Shown one piece after another: positions 8,145 to 16,716 of a stretch of 64,000 nt of DNA. A program made the translations under genes and the position numbers. The stretch spans positions 196,724 to 260,723 of the forward strand of contig JAFKLS010000020.1 of assembly GCA_017304675.1 (NCBI GenBank), given 5' to 3'. The notes beneath the pieces were generated by a model that saw only the letters and a list, made by a program, of their open reading frames with translations, had not been told where the DNA came from and searched no databases. The stretch comes from Sphingobacteriia bacterium (GTDB lineage Bacteria; Bacteroidota; Bacteroidia; Chitinophagales; Chitinophagaceae). Within the stretch, counting starts at the first letter, position 1. The number at the start of each line of letters is the position of its first letter.

Positions 8145-10847
8145 ATGCTTTCAGCAGTAAAAGACAATATAAAAAGTAAGTTTTCATTTTCAGGCAATGG
8201 AAATGGCAGCCATGAAGAAGCATTAAAACTGAAAGTTGCCAGTAAGAGTGACCATGATTATGTTTTTACCCTGATGGATTCTCAGATGACAGGCTTACAA
8301 TCGTTTCAGGTAGAAGACAAATTGCAATTGTTTGGCCTAAATGAAGTACATCACGAAAAAGCGCCATCCTGGTTACGCCAATTGGTTCAGTCCTTCATCA
8401 ATCCCTTTATTGGTATTCTCATTATCATCGCAATCGTATCGCTCATAACAGATGTTTGGCTTGCCAAACCCGGCGAAGAAGAATATAAGACTGCCGTTGT
8501 TGTAGGCATTATGGTAATGATCAGTTCTTTACTCCGCTTTATACAGGAATATCGTAGCAACAGGGCAGCGGAACAATTAAAAAGCATGGTTAAAACCACT
8601 GCCACAGTATTAAGAAAAGAGGAAGGGAAAATAGAAATAGACATAAAAAAACTGGTTCCGGGAGACATTATTTTTCTGTCTGCCGGAGATATGATACCTG
8701 CAGACTGCCGGCTTATTCTTTCGAAAGACCTGTTTGTTAGTGAAAGTATGCTTACAGGAGAATCTTTACCAGTAGAAAAAAGAAACCTCGCCATCCGCAA
8801 TGCAGAGTCTAAATCTCCTTTAGAATTAGAGAACATTTGTTTTATGGGAACAAATGTTGTAAGTGGCTCGGCAACTGCAATAGTTATTAATACAGGCAAT
8901 CATACCTACTTTGGCTCGTTGAGCAAAACATTAATAGGAAAAAGAGCTGAAACCAGTTTTGATAAGGGCGTAAACAAAGTGAGTTTTTTATTGATCAAGT
9001 TTATGCTTATCATGGTACCACTGGTATTTCTCATTAACGGACTTACCAAACATGACTGGATGGAAGCTTTCCTTTTTGCAGTAGCTATTGCAGTAGGGTT
9101 AACTCCTGAAATGCTGCCCATGATTGTTACCGCCAATCTTGCGAAAGGTGCTGTTAATATGAGCAAAAGAAAAGTGATTGTTAAAAGGTTAAACGCTATT
9201 CAAAACATTGGTGCTATGGATGTGTTCTGCACCGATAAAACCGGCACACTTACATTAGACAAAATTGTATTGGAAAGGCATTTAAATATTTTTGGAGATG
9301 ATGATGAAGAAGTATTAAAATGGGCATACCTCAACAGCTTTCATCAAACAGGATTAAAAAATTTGTTAGACCATGCGGTACTGGAACATATAGAACTACA
9401 CGATTACCTGAAAGTAGAAGAATATTTTTTAAAGGTAGATGAAATACCATTCGACTTTCACCGTCGCCGCATGTCTGTGGTATTGCAACAGCGTAACGGC
9501 AAACACTTACTGATTTGTAAAGGTGCTGTAGAAGAAATGCTTGACCTCTGCAGCCATGCATTTGATCCCGGAGAAAACAGGCAGCTGCATATTGAGAACG
9601 ACAGCATTATACCTATGGATGAAAAAATGCGTGAAATTATCTTAAACACTTCTAAAAGGCTCAACGAAGAAGGCCTGAGGGTATTATTGGTAGCTATAAA
9701 AGAATTTGATGACAGAGCCCTTACCTATTCTGTAGAAGATGAAAAAGATATGGTGCTAACAGGTTTCATCGGTTTTTTAGACCCTGCCAAGCCTACTGCC
9801 AAAAGTTCTATAGAAGCATTACAGAAATTGGGTGTTACCATAAAAGTACTTACAGGAGATAACGAAATAGTTACTAAAAAGATTTGCCGCGATGTAGGGA
9901 TTAATTATAATAGAATTTTATTGGGTACTGAGCTGGAGAAAATGAGTGATGAAGAATTGCAGTTACAGATAGACGATATTTCTATATTGGCCAAACTAAG
10001 CCCGATTCAAAAATCGAGAGTGGTTAAAGTGCTGCAATCAAAAGGGCATACGGTTGGCTTCATGGGTGATGGCATTAACGATGCTGCCGCACTAAAAGAT
10101 GCAGATGTAGGCATTAGCGTAGACACGGCTGTTGATATTGCAAAAGAAAGTGCAGATATTATTTTACTTGAAAAAGACCTGATGGTATTGCGCAAAGGCG
10201 TGATATACGGGAGAAGAACTTTTGGCAACATTATTAAATACATTAAGATGACAGCAAGCAGCAATTTTGGCAATATGTTCAGTATGCTGGGAGCCAGTGC
10301 GCTGCTGCCGTTCTTGCCTATGTTGCCTGTTCAGATATTAATCAACAATCTTCTGTACGATATATCGCAGGTTTCTATTCCGTGGGATAAGATGGATGAA
10401 GAGTTTTTGCAAAAGCCAAAGAAATGGGACGCTTCAGGTATTCAAAAATTCATGGTATTTATAGGCCCTATCAGTTCCATTTTCGATTATGCTACATTTG
10501 CTTTGATGTGGTTTTTCTTTAAATGCACTTCACCTGCACATCAAAGCTTATTTCAAACAGGTTGGTTCATAGAAAGCCTGCTTTCACAAACACTAATAGT
10601 ACACATGATCAGAACAAGGAGAATCCCGTTTATTCAAAGCTGGGCTTCTACACCGGTGGTAGCATTAACTTCTATCATTATGCTAATAGGCATTATTATA
10701 CCTTTTACACCTTTTGCAGAGGGATTAAAAATGCAGCCGCTTCCATTTAGTTTCTTTCCCTGGCTGATTCTTATTTTAACCTGCTATTGTGTATTAACGC
10801 AACTGATTAAAAACTGGTACATAAAAAAATTCAGTCAATGGCTCTAA
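8145..10847 (+). CDS. mgtA: Magnesium-translocating P-type ATPase
   Basis: The 900-residue P-type ATPase has the actuator motif MLTGESLPVEK, the ion-path TM4 motif VGLTPEMLPMIV, phosphorylation site D364 in CTDKTGTLT, the nucleotide-binding motif CKGAVEEM and the hinge GDGINDAAALKDADVGISV. The C-terminal membrane domain contains the MgtA-type stretch KMTASSNFGNMFSMLGAS. Length and motifs fit the P3B MgtA/MgtB family, which imports Mg2+ into the cytoplasm. It is the third ORF after the structured leader and is followed 50 bases later by an OprB-like porin. A second magnesium transporter, MgtE, lies at 41054. Confidence 0.96.
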   Translation: MLSAVKDNIKSKFSFSGNGNGSHEEALKLKVASKSDHDYVFTLMDSQMTGLQSFQVEDKLQLFGLNEVHHEKAPSWLRQLVQSFINPFIGILIIIAIVSLITDVWLAKPGEEEYKTAVVVGIMVMISSLLRFIQEYRSNRAAEQLKSMVKTTATVLRKEEGKIEIDIKKLVPGDIIFLSAGDMIPADCRLILSKDLFVSESMLTGESLPVEKRNLAIRNAESKSPLELENICFMGTNVVSGSATAIVINTGNHTYFGSLSKTLIGKRAETSFDKGVNKVSFLLIKFMLIMVPLVFLINGLTKHDWMEAFLFAVAIAVGLTPEMLPMIVTANLAKGAVNMSKRKVIVKRLNAIQNIGAMDVFCTDKTGTLTLDKIVLERHLNIFGDDDEEVLKWAYLNSFHQTGLKNLLDHAVLEHIELHDYLKVEEYFLKVDEIPFDFHRRRMSVVLQQRNGKHLLICKGAVEEMLDLCSHAFDPGENRQLHIENDSIIPMDEKMREIILNTSKRLNEEGLRVLLVAIKEFDDRALTYSVEDEKDMVLTGFIGFLDPAKPTAKSSIEALQKLGVTIKVLTGDNEIVTKKICRDVGINYNRILLGTELEKMSDEELQLQIDDISILAKLSPIQKSRVVKVLQSKGHTVGFMGDGINDAAALKDADVGISVDTAVDIAKESADIILLEKDLMVLRKGVIYGRRTFGNIIKYIKMTASSNFGNMFSMLGASALLPFLPMLPVQILINNLLYDISQVSIPWDKMDEEFLQKPKKWDASGIQKFMVFIGPISSIFDYATFALMWFFFKCTSPAHQSLFQTGWFIESLLSQTLIVHMIRTRRIPFIQSWASTPVVALTSIIMLIGIIIPFTPFAEGLKMQPLPFSFFPWLILILTCYCVLTQLIKNWYIKKFSQWL

Positions 10848-10897
10848 AGTAGGAGCACCTTAAACATTCATCACTTAAACATGTAAAGCACAAAGAC

Positions 10898-12244
10898 ATG
10901 AAAAGAAAATTCATTTCTGCAGTTATCATTTTGTCCTTATCGGGCCAGTGGTCAAAAGCACAACAGGCATCAGACAGCTCAAGCTCTAAATGGTCAAGCC
11001 ATTTTCAAACAACAATCATTACACAAACACACTCAGGTTTCAGGTCTTTATACAGCGGGCCTTATTCTTTGGCAGACTCGGTAGAACCTATTGCAACAAG
11101 TTCTACAGCCACACTTTTCCTGGGTAGAAAATTATGGAAAGGCGCCGCCTTTTACTTTAACCCCGAAGTAACAGGAGGTAAAGGTTTAAGTTTTGCAACA
11201 GGTGTTGCCGGTGCATTGAATGGTGAAACATATCGTGTTGGTGAAGTAGAACCAAAAGTATTTATAGCCAGGGCCTATCTGCAACAGCACATTCCACTGG
11301 GCAATACCGCCTACGAATATGTTGCAGATGATGCAAACCAGGTTGCCGATAAAGTACCTGTAAACAGAATTACCATTACAGCCGGCAAATTTGCCATAGC
11401 AGATATTTATGATGATAATACTTACAGCAAAGACCCCCGTACACAGTTTTTTAACTGGTCTGTTTGGGCTAATGGCGCATGGGATTATCCTGCCAATACC
11501 AGGGGTTATACTATGGGCATAATTGCAGAATTAATAAAACCCAGATGGGCTCTTCGTATCTCCAGCGTAGCTGTGCCAAGGATTGCCAATTATCATTTAA
11601 TGGAGTATAATATTAGCAAAGCGCACTCTGAAACGGTGGAGTTTGAACATAAATTTTCAATCAATAAAAGGCCGGGTAATATTCGCTTTACTGCCAGCCA
11701 AACTTTTTCCCAGGCACCATCTTATAAAGACGGTTTAAATGCAATTGCTGCAAACGACAATTTTTTATTAGATGTTATACAAGGTATTGATGAACGTAAA
11801 GCATATGGCGGTAAAAAATACGGGCTTGGTTTAAACGTAGAATACGAATTAACAAAAGAGATGGGCTTTTTCAGCAGGCTCGGTTGGAACGATGGAAAAT
11901 ATGCTACCTGGGCTTTTACAGAAATAGATCAAACTGTAAATGCAGGGCTATCTGTTAAAGGAACAAAATGGAAAAGACAGGATGATGTATTTGGAATAGC
12001 AGGAGTTGTAAATGGCATCTCAAAAGATCACAAAGAATATTTAAAAGCCGGAGGATATGGCTTTATTGTTGGCGATGGCGGGCTGAATTATGGCAACGAA
12101 ATGATTGTAGAAACTTATTACAATGCAAAGCTTACTAAGTTTTTCTGGCTAACATTCGATTATCAGTTCGTAAAAAATCCGGGATATAATAAAGACAGAG
12201 GCCCTGTTCATGTATTCGGTATAAGAGGGCATGTTGAGCTGTAA
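10898..12244 (+). CDS. OprB-like carbohydrate-selective porin
   Basis: The 448-residue secreted protein has a signal peptide ending near SKAQQ and a beta-barrel pattern of alternating aromatic residues to the C-terminus. The blocks ITAGKFAIADIYDDN, DPRTQFFNW and WDYPANTRGYTMG are typical of the OprB (carbohydrate porin) family. It starts 50 bases after mgtA with no terminator between, so it is probably in the same transcript. A clear paralogue lies at 33820-35145 and shares these blocks and the ending YNKDRGPVHV. The substrate is unknown. Co-transcription with MgtA could point to an outer membrane route for cations. Confidence 0.82.
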   Translation: MKRKFISAVIILSLSGQWSKAQQASDSSSSKWSSHFQTTIITQTHSGFRSLYSGPYSLADSVEPIATSSTATLFLGRKLWKGAAFYFNPEVTGGKGLSFATGVAGALNGETYRVGEVEPKVFIARAYLQQHIPLGNTAYEYVADDANQVADKVPVNRITITAGKFAIADIYDDNTYSKDPRTQFFNWSVWANGAWDYPANTRGYTMGIIAELIKPRWALRISSVAVPRIANYHLMEYNISKAHSETVEFEHKFSINKRPGNIRFTASQTFSQAPSYKDGLNAIAANDNFLLDVIQGIDERKAYGGKKYGLGLNVEYELTKEMGFFSRLGWNDGKYATWAFTEIDQTVNAGLSVKGTKWKRQDDVFGIAGVVNGISKDHKEYLKAGGYGFIVGDGGLNYGNEMIVETYYNAKLTKFFWLTFDYQFVKNPGYNKDRGPVHVFGIRGHVEL

Positions 12245-12375
12245 TCACCAATTGAAAAACGAACCTTTATTAAAGTTAAAAGGCCATCTCAAAGAATTGA
12301 AACGGCCAATTTACCTGATAAATAACCCAACTAAAGAGTTAAAACAATAGTTTATTCCGTTACAGAACAACTGCA

Positions 12376-12413
12376 AAAAAGCAGTTCGGTATATCATTAC
12401 TGAACTGCTTTTT
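12376..12413. terminator. Bidirectional terminator between convergent genes
   Basis: AAAAAGCAGTTC (12376-12387) pairs with GAACTGCTTTTT (12402-12413), and about four inner pairs extend the stem. It has an A-run on the left and a T-run on the right. It can end the mgtA-porin transcript rightward and the LytTR regulator transcript leftward. Confidence 0.85.
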
Positions 12414-12526
12414 ACATAAAATAACCTTGTATATTTAGTTAATCTGTAAAGGTTTAATAAAGTGATGCAATTTGAAAAATGGAGAGATGCGGATGCTTGG
12501 CAACGAAAGATTCTTGCACGGAAATA

Positions 12527-13264
12527 TTAATGCCCGTTAAGAAGGTCTACCAGTTCATCAATTTTATCGTTGGTAATAGGCACTTCTACATCATCGTTTA
12601 ATAAAACAGCTCCTGTGGTTCTTACTATTTTTTTAACGTAACGCGTGTTGATTAAAAAACTTCTGTGTGTTCTAAAGAAAAAAGTACTGCGTGTTGATAG
12701 AATGTCTTCAAAATATCTAAGGCTCTTACTAACCAGCAAAATATCATTCTGCTTCATGCCTATTTTGGAATAACTGCGCTCGGCTTTTACATATTTAATA
12801 TCGTTCACTCCCAATACCTCATAGCCGTTCTGTGTTGGCACAACAATCTTCCTGTGCGATTCTTGATCAACCTGCTTCTTCGACACCAGTGTCGAGAACA
12901 GGTCGATATTCTTAATACGTTCCATTAATTCTTTTAATTTTTCAGTTTTTAGGGGTTTGAGTATATACTTAATGTTATTCCTTTCAAAGACTTCAATCAT
13001 TGCTTCATTGTATCGTATTATAAAAACAATACGATGGGCAATGGCATCTTCTGTAAACAAATCAAAAATTTGTTTGCTTTCAGCTTCCAGCAAGTCTACG
13101 TTCAAAAAGAAAACATCGGGTATTTCTTTCACTATACATCTTAATACTTCATTGAGGGTATAACATAAGGTAATGTCGTGAATGCTATCATCTACATGGT
13201 TTATAAGAGACCTTAGATATTGAGCATCTTCCTTAGAGGCATCAATAATCATTATTTTTCCCAT
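12527..13264 (-). CDS. LytTR-family regulator with degenerate receiver domain
   Basis: The 245-residue protein combines an N-terminal receiver-like domain (about 1-120) with a C-terminal LytTR DNA-binding domain (about 145-245: VNDIKYVKAERSYSKI and FFRTHRSFLINTRYVKKI). The phosphorylation site is altered. N55 stands where the acceptor Asp is expected (FFLNVDLLE), only D8 remains of the acidic pair, and the switch Thr/Ser is missing (FIIRYNE). The conserved Lys is kept (ILKPLK). It may therefore act without phosphorylation. There is no adjacent histidine kinase. The exopolysaccharide locus is the nearest large gene set, but a regulatory link is speculation. Confidence 0.88.
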   Translation of the reverse strand: MGKIMIIDASKEDAQYLRSLINHVDDSIHDITLCYTLNEVLRCIVKEIPDVFFLNVDLLEAESKQIFDLFTEDAIAHRIVFIIRYNEAMIEVFERNNIKYILKPLKTEKLKELMERIKNIDLFSTLVSKKQVDQESHRKIVVPTQNGYEVLGVNDIKYVKAERSYSKIGMKQNDILLVSKSLRYFEDILSTRSTFFFRTHRSFLINTRYVKKIVRTTGAVLLNDDVEVPITNDKIDELVDLLNGH

Positions 13265-13586
13265 TCTCTAGTGCTTGATACAGATAAATAAAGAAGCGGT
13301 ATACCCTGATATTAAGTAATAATTAAAAATCGACTAAAGTACGGTTAAATAATTGACCTGACGAAATATCCAATCTAAAATATGCTTACAATAAAACACA
13401 TTTGCAAAAAATTTAAACTCTGTATACAGTGTAAAGTGTTGTGTTTACACCTATTAATTTAATAGTAATCTTTATACATCCATTGCATATTCGCATAACA
13501 CACTAAACCAATGCAACGCTTTAAATTAATATGCGGGTACAGCCAGTAAACAAAACAAGCTATACAGTTTAATTCACTCCGTTCTT
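13265..13586. other. Intergenic region, no gene seen
   Basis: This 322-bp stretch is A+T rich and contains no credible ORF. It holds an inverted repeat, GTGTAAA (13429-13435) and TTTACAC (13444-13450), with an 8-nt spacer, which could be an operator. It is upstream of the leftward LytTR gene and downstream of a leftward beta-barrel gene. No promoter matching the full Bacteroidota consensus was found. Confidence 0.4.
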
Positions 13587-14180
13587 TTAGTAAAATCTTA
13601 TTACAATTCCAGCGTTTGCCTGTTTAAATACACTTTTAATATTAGGGTTGCCTAAAGAGAATTTATCACAAACCTGCAGATTCATACCAATACGATCATT
13701 AAACCAAAAATAAGTTCCCACGCCTATAGTAGTTGCAAACAGGTTTTTACCTGTATTGGTAATGGTAGATGAATCGGCCATTATATAAGCACCTCCTGCG
13801 TAAACATATGGTTCAATCCAATCATCAAGTGGCAATAATTTTTTAAATGAATAACGCAGATTCAAATCTATAGATGTCATTTTAATCTCTGGTTTCGTAT
13901 TCACTGTTTCAGGCTTGCCGGCTTTATATGTATTTTGAGAGAACATACCGTTTAAACTAAAACTCTTATTAATGATATAATCGGCATTTATTGATTTAAC
14001 ACTGGTGTACCATGATTTATCAAACCTGAAATAATCATTTAATACTCCGCCTGTATTGTTTACAAAGCTAAAGCCAACTCCCAATCGCCATTTTTCTATA
14101 TCATCGGAATGGTCGAATTGAGCTTGGCTTGCCAGGCTGCTCAGAACAATTGCCCAAAACATCATTAGCTGTTTTTTCAT
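13587..14180 (-). CDS. Small outer membrane beta-barrel protein
   Basis: The 197-residue protein has a signal peptide (MKKQLMMFWAIVLSSLASQA) and then alternating beta-strand segments (WRLGVGFSFV, INADYIINKSFSLNGMF, IDLNLRYSF, PYVYAGGAYIM, TIGVGTYFWF), ending in an aromatic residue (VIRFY) as outer membrane barrels do. The size fits an eight-stranded OmpA/OmpW-like barrel. No specific function can be assigned. It is leftward, upstream of the LytTR gene, but 322 bp away, so probably separately transcribed. Confidence 0.75.
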   Translation of the reverse strand: MKKQLMMFWAIVLSSLASQAQFDHSDDIEKWRLGVGFSFVNNTGGVLNDYFRFDKSWYTSVKSINADYIINKSFSLNGMFSQNTYKAGKPETVNTKPEIKMTSIDLNLRYSFKKLLPLDDWIEPYVYAGGAYIMADSSTITNTGKNLFATTIGVGTYFWFNDRIGMNLQVCDKFSLGNPNIKSVFKQANAGIVIRFY

Positions 14181-14269
14181 AGTTTATTATATTATGTGTT
14201 TAGAAGAATGTATTAAGAAATAGTTATTGATGCTATTGTAAAAGAAGAGCTGTTAAAGAAATATATGCC

Positions 14270-14773
14270 TTACATATTTCTTACAATAGCATTTGAAAAA
14301 AAGTTTTTAATCCTTTGCTCATACTGCTTTCTCCAGAAAGGGAAACAAGATTTTATAAAGCCAACTATGCCATAAGCATGGGCTATAAACATTCTGCTTT
14401 TTACTTTATCTGACTGCGAAAATATTTTTCCATTATCAGCAATAATTACAGACTCAACATCCAGAATAACAGTTCTGTTCGTTTCAGGGTATTTAAAACA
14501 TACGCAATATTTAACTACATTTTTATCAGTATCGGTATGGTATGCCCATGCCGATACCAATTTGGAGCTTTTAATAATAAAGCTCCAAAACTGAACAAGC
14601 TCCGGATACGCCAGCCCTTTTTCTAACAGGTTTGTTGTGAAATATGAAGAATCTTCATAGCATTCAGCTAACTCATCAAAATTTGCGTGATTTATGCAAT
14701 TGATGAATCTGTGCACAGTGCTAATCCAACGGGAATCTTGCACTTGCATAACATAAGCAAGAGATTGTTCCAT
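14270..14773 (-). CDS. NTF2-like (SnoaL-type) protein, putative
   Basis: The 167-residue protein opens with a helix containing VHRFINCINHANFDELAECYEDSSYF, which resembles the first helix and ligand pocket of NTF2-like/SnoaL domains. Beta-strand segments (KYCVCFKYPETNRTVILDVESVIIADNGKI is typical of the curved sheet) follow. The C-terminal 40 residues are basic and partly hydrophobic. It lies 94 bases downstream of the sugar transferase gene on the same strand and might be read through from the exopolysaccharide operon. The family call is by pattern only. Confidence 0.55.
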   Translation of the reverse strand: MEQSLAYVMQVQDSRWISTVHRFINCINHANFDELAECYEDSSYFTTNLLEKGLAYPELVQFWSFIIKSSKLVSAWAYHTDTDKNVVKYCVCFKYPETNRTVILDVESVIIADNGKIFSQSDKVKSRMFIAHAYGIVGFIKSCFPFWRKQYEQRIKNFFSNAIVRNM

Positions 14774-14867
14774 AAGATGATTTTGGATTTTGGTATTAAG
14801 GTTGTGATTTTAAAATTGCTTTGCCTATAACTATGAAGAAGTGAGTGGAAATATAGCAAGGGCTTAC

Positions 14868-15593
14868 TTAATATGCATTAACCCCTTTGAATACGGATAA
14901 GAAAGTAAGGATGATAATTTTAATATCTAACCCAATACTCCAGTTTCTTATATAAGCCACATCGGCCCTAACCCTTAACTCCATATCATAATCGCTGGTA
15001 GTGGCACCTCTTAACCCGGTTGCCTGTGCCAAGCCCGTAATGCCTGGCTTTACCAACATACGCAACTCGTAATCTTCAAAATAGTCGAACCGATTGTCTA
15101 ATACTTTTACATGCGGTCTTGGCCCCACCAGGCTCATCTCGCCTTTCAATACATTTATGAATTGAGGTAATTCATCCAAACTTGTTTTTCGTAAAAAAGC
15201 ACCAATTGAAGTTACCCTGCTGTCGTTTTTAATGGCTTGCATAAATTTTCCCGAATGATCTGCCTCCGGGGCATTATATGCCATAGACCTGAATTTGTAT
15301 ACTCTGAAAGGCTTACCGTTTAACCCGGTTCTTTCCTGGATGAAAAAAACGGGGCCTTTTGAATTTAGTTTAATGCACAATGCTATTAGGGGGAATAGCC
15401 ATGAGAAAATAAAAAGGAATAGTAATGCAGATAAAGCCAAATCGAAAAAACGTTTGCGCTTACTCATATTACATTCCAAAGCTTTGGCCTCTATAGTGCC
15501 ATCCAGTATAGCCCACAAACGCCCATATTTAACAATACCAGGGCTAATAACGGCCTCGTGGGTATACGGAGAATTCTTAAGAATGGTTTTCAT
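14868..15593 (-). CDS. Initiating sugar-phosphate transferase (polyprenyl glycosylphosphotransferase)
   Basis: The 241-residue protein has one membrane segment (about residues 48-75) followed by the bacterial sugar transferase core: KFRSMA, TSLDELPQFINVLKGEMSLVGPRPH and the C-terminal GITGLAQATG. It is the short form without the multi-TM N-terminal domain of WbaP/WcaJ. This enzyme class moves a sugar-1-phosphate to undecaprenyl phosphate at the inner membrane, the first committed step of repeat-unit assembly. It is the last core gene of the leftward exopolysaccharide operon and lies 24 bases after the epimerase. Confidence 0.92.
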   Translation of the reverse strand: MKTILKNSPYTHEAVISPGIVKYGRLWAILDGTIEAKALECNMSKRKRFFDLALSALLFLFIFSWLFPLIALCIKLNSKGPVFFIQERTGLNGKPFRVYKFRSMAYNAPEADHSGKFMQAIKNDSRVTSIGAFLRKTSLDELPQFINVLKGEMSLVGPRPHVKVLDNRFDYFEDYELRMLVKPGITGLAQATGLRGATTSDYDMELRVRADVAYIRNWSIGLDIKIIILTFLSVFKGVNAY

Positions 15594-15617
15594 AAAATAT
15601 GTATTAGAAGATAATGG

Positions 15618-16673
15618 TTACACTTTATAAAAATCCCTGTACCAGTTAACAAACCTGCGAACACCTTTATGCAAATGGGTAGAGGGTTTATAATTGAACT
15701 GATTGATTAAGGGGGAAACATCGGCGTAAGTTTTATAAACATCCCCCGGCTGAATAGGCAGAAATTTTTTATGCGCCTGCCTGCCGGTTTCCTGTTCAAT
15801 CAATTCAATAAAATCAAGCAATTTCACCGGCTGGCTATTACCAATATTATATACCTTGTACGGTGCATAAGAGCTGGAGGGATCAAATGTTTTATCGGCT
15901 ATGTTTTGTTCTTTTACCGGTGGTTCAGCATCTACAATCCTGGCAATGCCTTCAACAATATCGTCTATATACGTAAAATCTCTCAGCATATCGCCATTAT
16001 TGTACACTTTTATTTCTTCACCATTTAAAATGGCTTTTGTAAAAAGAAAAAGAGCCATATCCGGTCTTCCCCAGGGGCCATATACTGTAAAAAAACGCAA
16101 GCCTGTTGTAGGCAGGTTATAAATATTGCTATATACATGCGCCATTAACTCGTTGCTTCTTTTGCTTGCAGCATATACCGAAACGGGGTGATCAACATTT
16201 TGTTTGGTGGAAAATATTTCTTCTTTACTCATTCCATAAACACTGGAGCTGCTTGCATAAAGCAAGTGCTTAACATTCCATTGCTTACAGCATTCCAAAA
16301 TATTTACAAACCCGAGAACATTGCTGGATATATATGCTTTAGGGTTTTCTACACTATATCGCACCCCTGCCTGTGCGGCCAGGTTAATTACAACTTCAAA
16401 TTGAAAACGGGCAAATATTTTTTCTATAGCATCGTCATCCTCCAATTTCATTTTATAAAAAACGTAGTTGTCATATGCACTGCTCTTAATTTCTTCGTTG
16501 TAAACAATGTTATCCGTTGCTATTCCCGATGCTTGCAGCCTTCCTAATTTTAATTGAACGTCATAATAGTCATTGATGGAGTCTATGCCAACTACATCGT
16601 GCCCGTTGGTTAGTAGTTTATTCACTAAATGAAAACCGATAAAGCCGGCGCTACCGGTAACTAAAATTCTCAT
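15618..16673 (-). CDS. NAD-dependent sugar-nucleotide epimerase, UDP-glucuronate 4-epimerase-like
   Basis: The 351-residue extended SDR has the dinucleotide-binding motif GSAGFIGFHL at residues 7-16, the serine motif YASSSSVYG and the catalytic YAASK. The segment IDSINDYYDVQLKLGRL resembles the N-terminal signature of UDP-glucuronate 4-epimerases (CapI/GAE type), which make UDP-galacturonate. This would put a uronic acid in the polysaccharide. UDP-glucose 4-epimerase or another epimerase/dehydratase cannot be ruled out. It is the only sugar-nucleotide enzyme in the locus, so other precursors must be made elsewhere. Confidence 0.88.
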   Translation of the reverse strand: MRILVTGSAGFIGFHLVNKLLTNGHDVVGIDSINDYYDVQLKLGRLQASGIATDNIVYNEEIKSSAYDNYVFYKMKLEDDDAIEKIFARFQFEVVINLAAQAGVRYSVENPKAYISSNVLGFVNILECCKQWNVKHLLYASSSSVYGMSKEEIFSTKQNVDHPVSVYAASKRSNELMAHVYSNIYNLPTTGLRFFTVYGPWGRPDMALFLFTKAILNGEEIKVYNNGDMLRDFTYIDDIVEGIARIVDAEPPVKEQNIADKTFDPSSSYAPYKVYNIGNSQPVKLLDFIELIEQETGRQAHKKFLPIQPGDVYKTYADVSPLINQFNYKPSTHLHKGVRRFVNWYRDFYKV

Positions 16674-16716
16674 GATACTGTTTCTTAAAGTCTTTACAAT
16701 AGTTAAGGAGGAAGTG

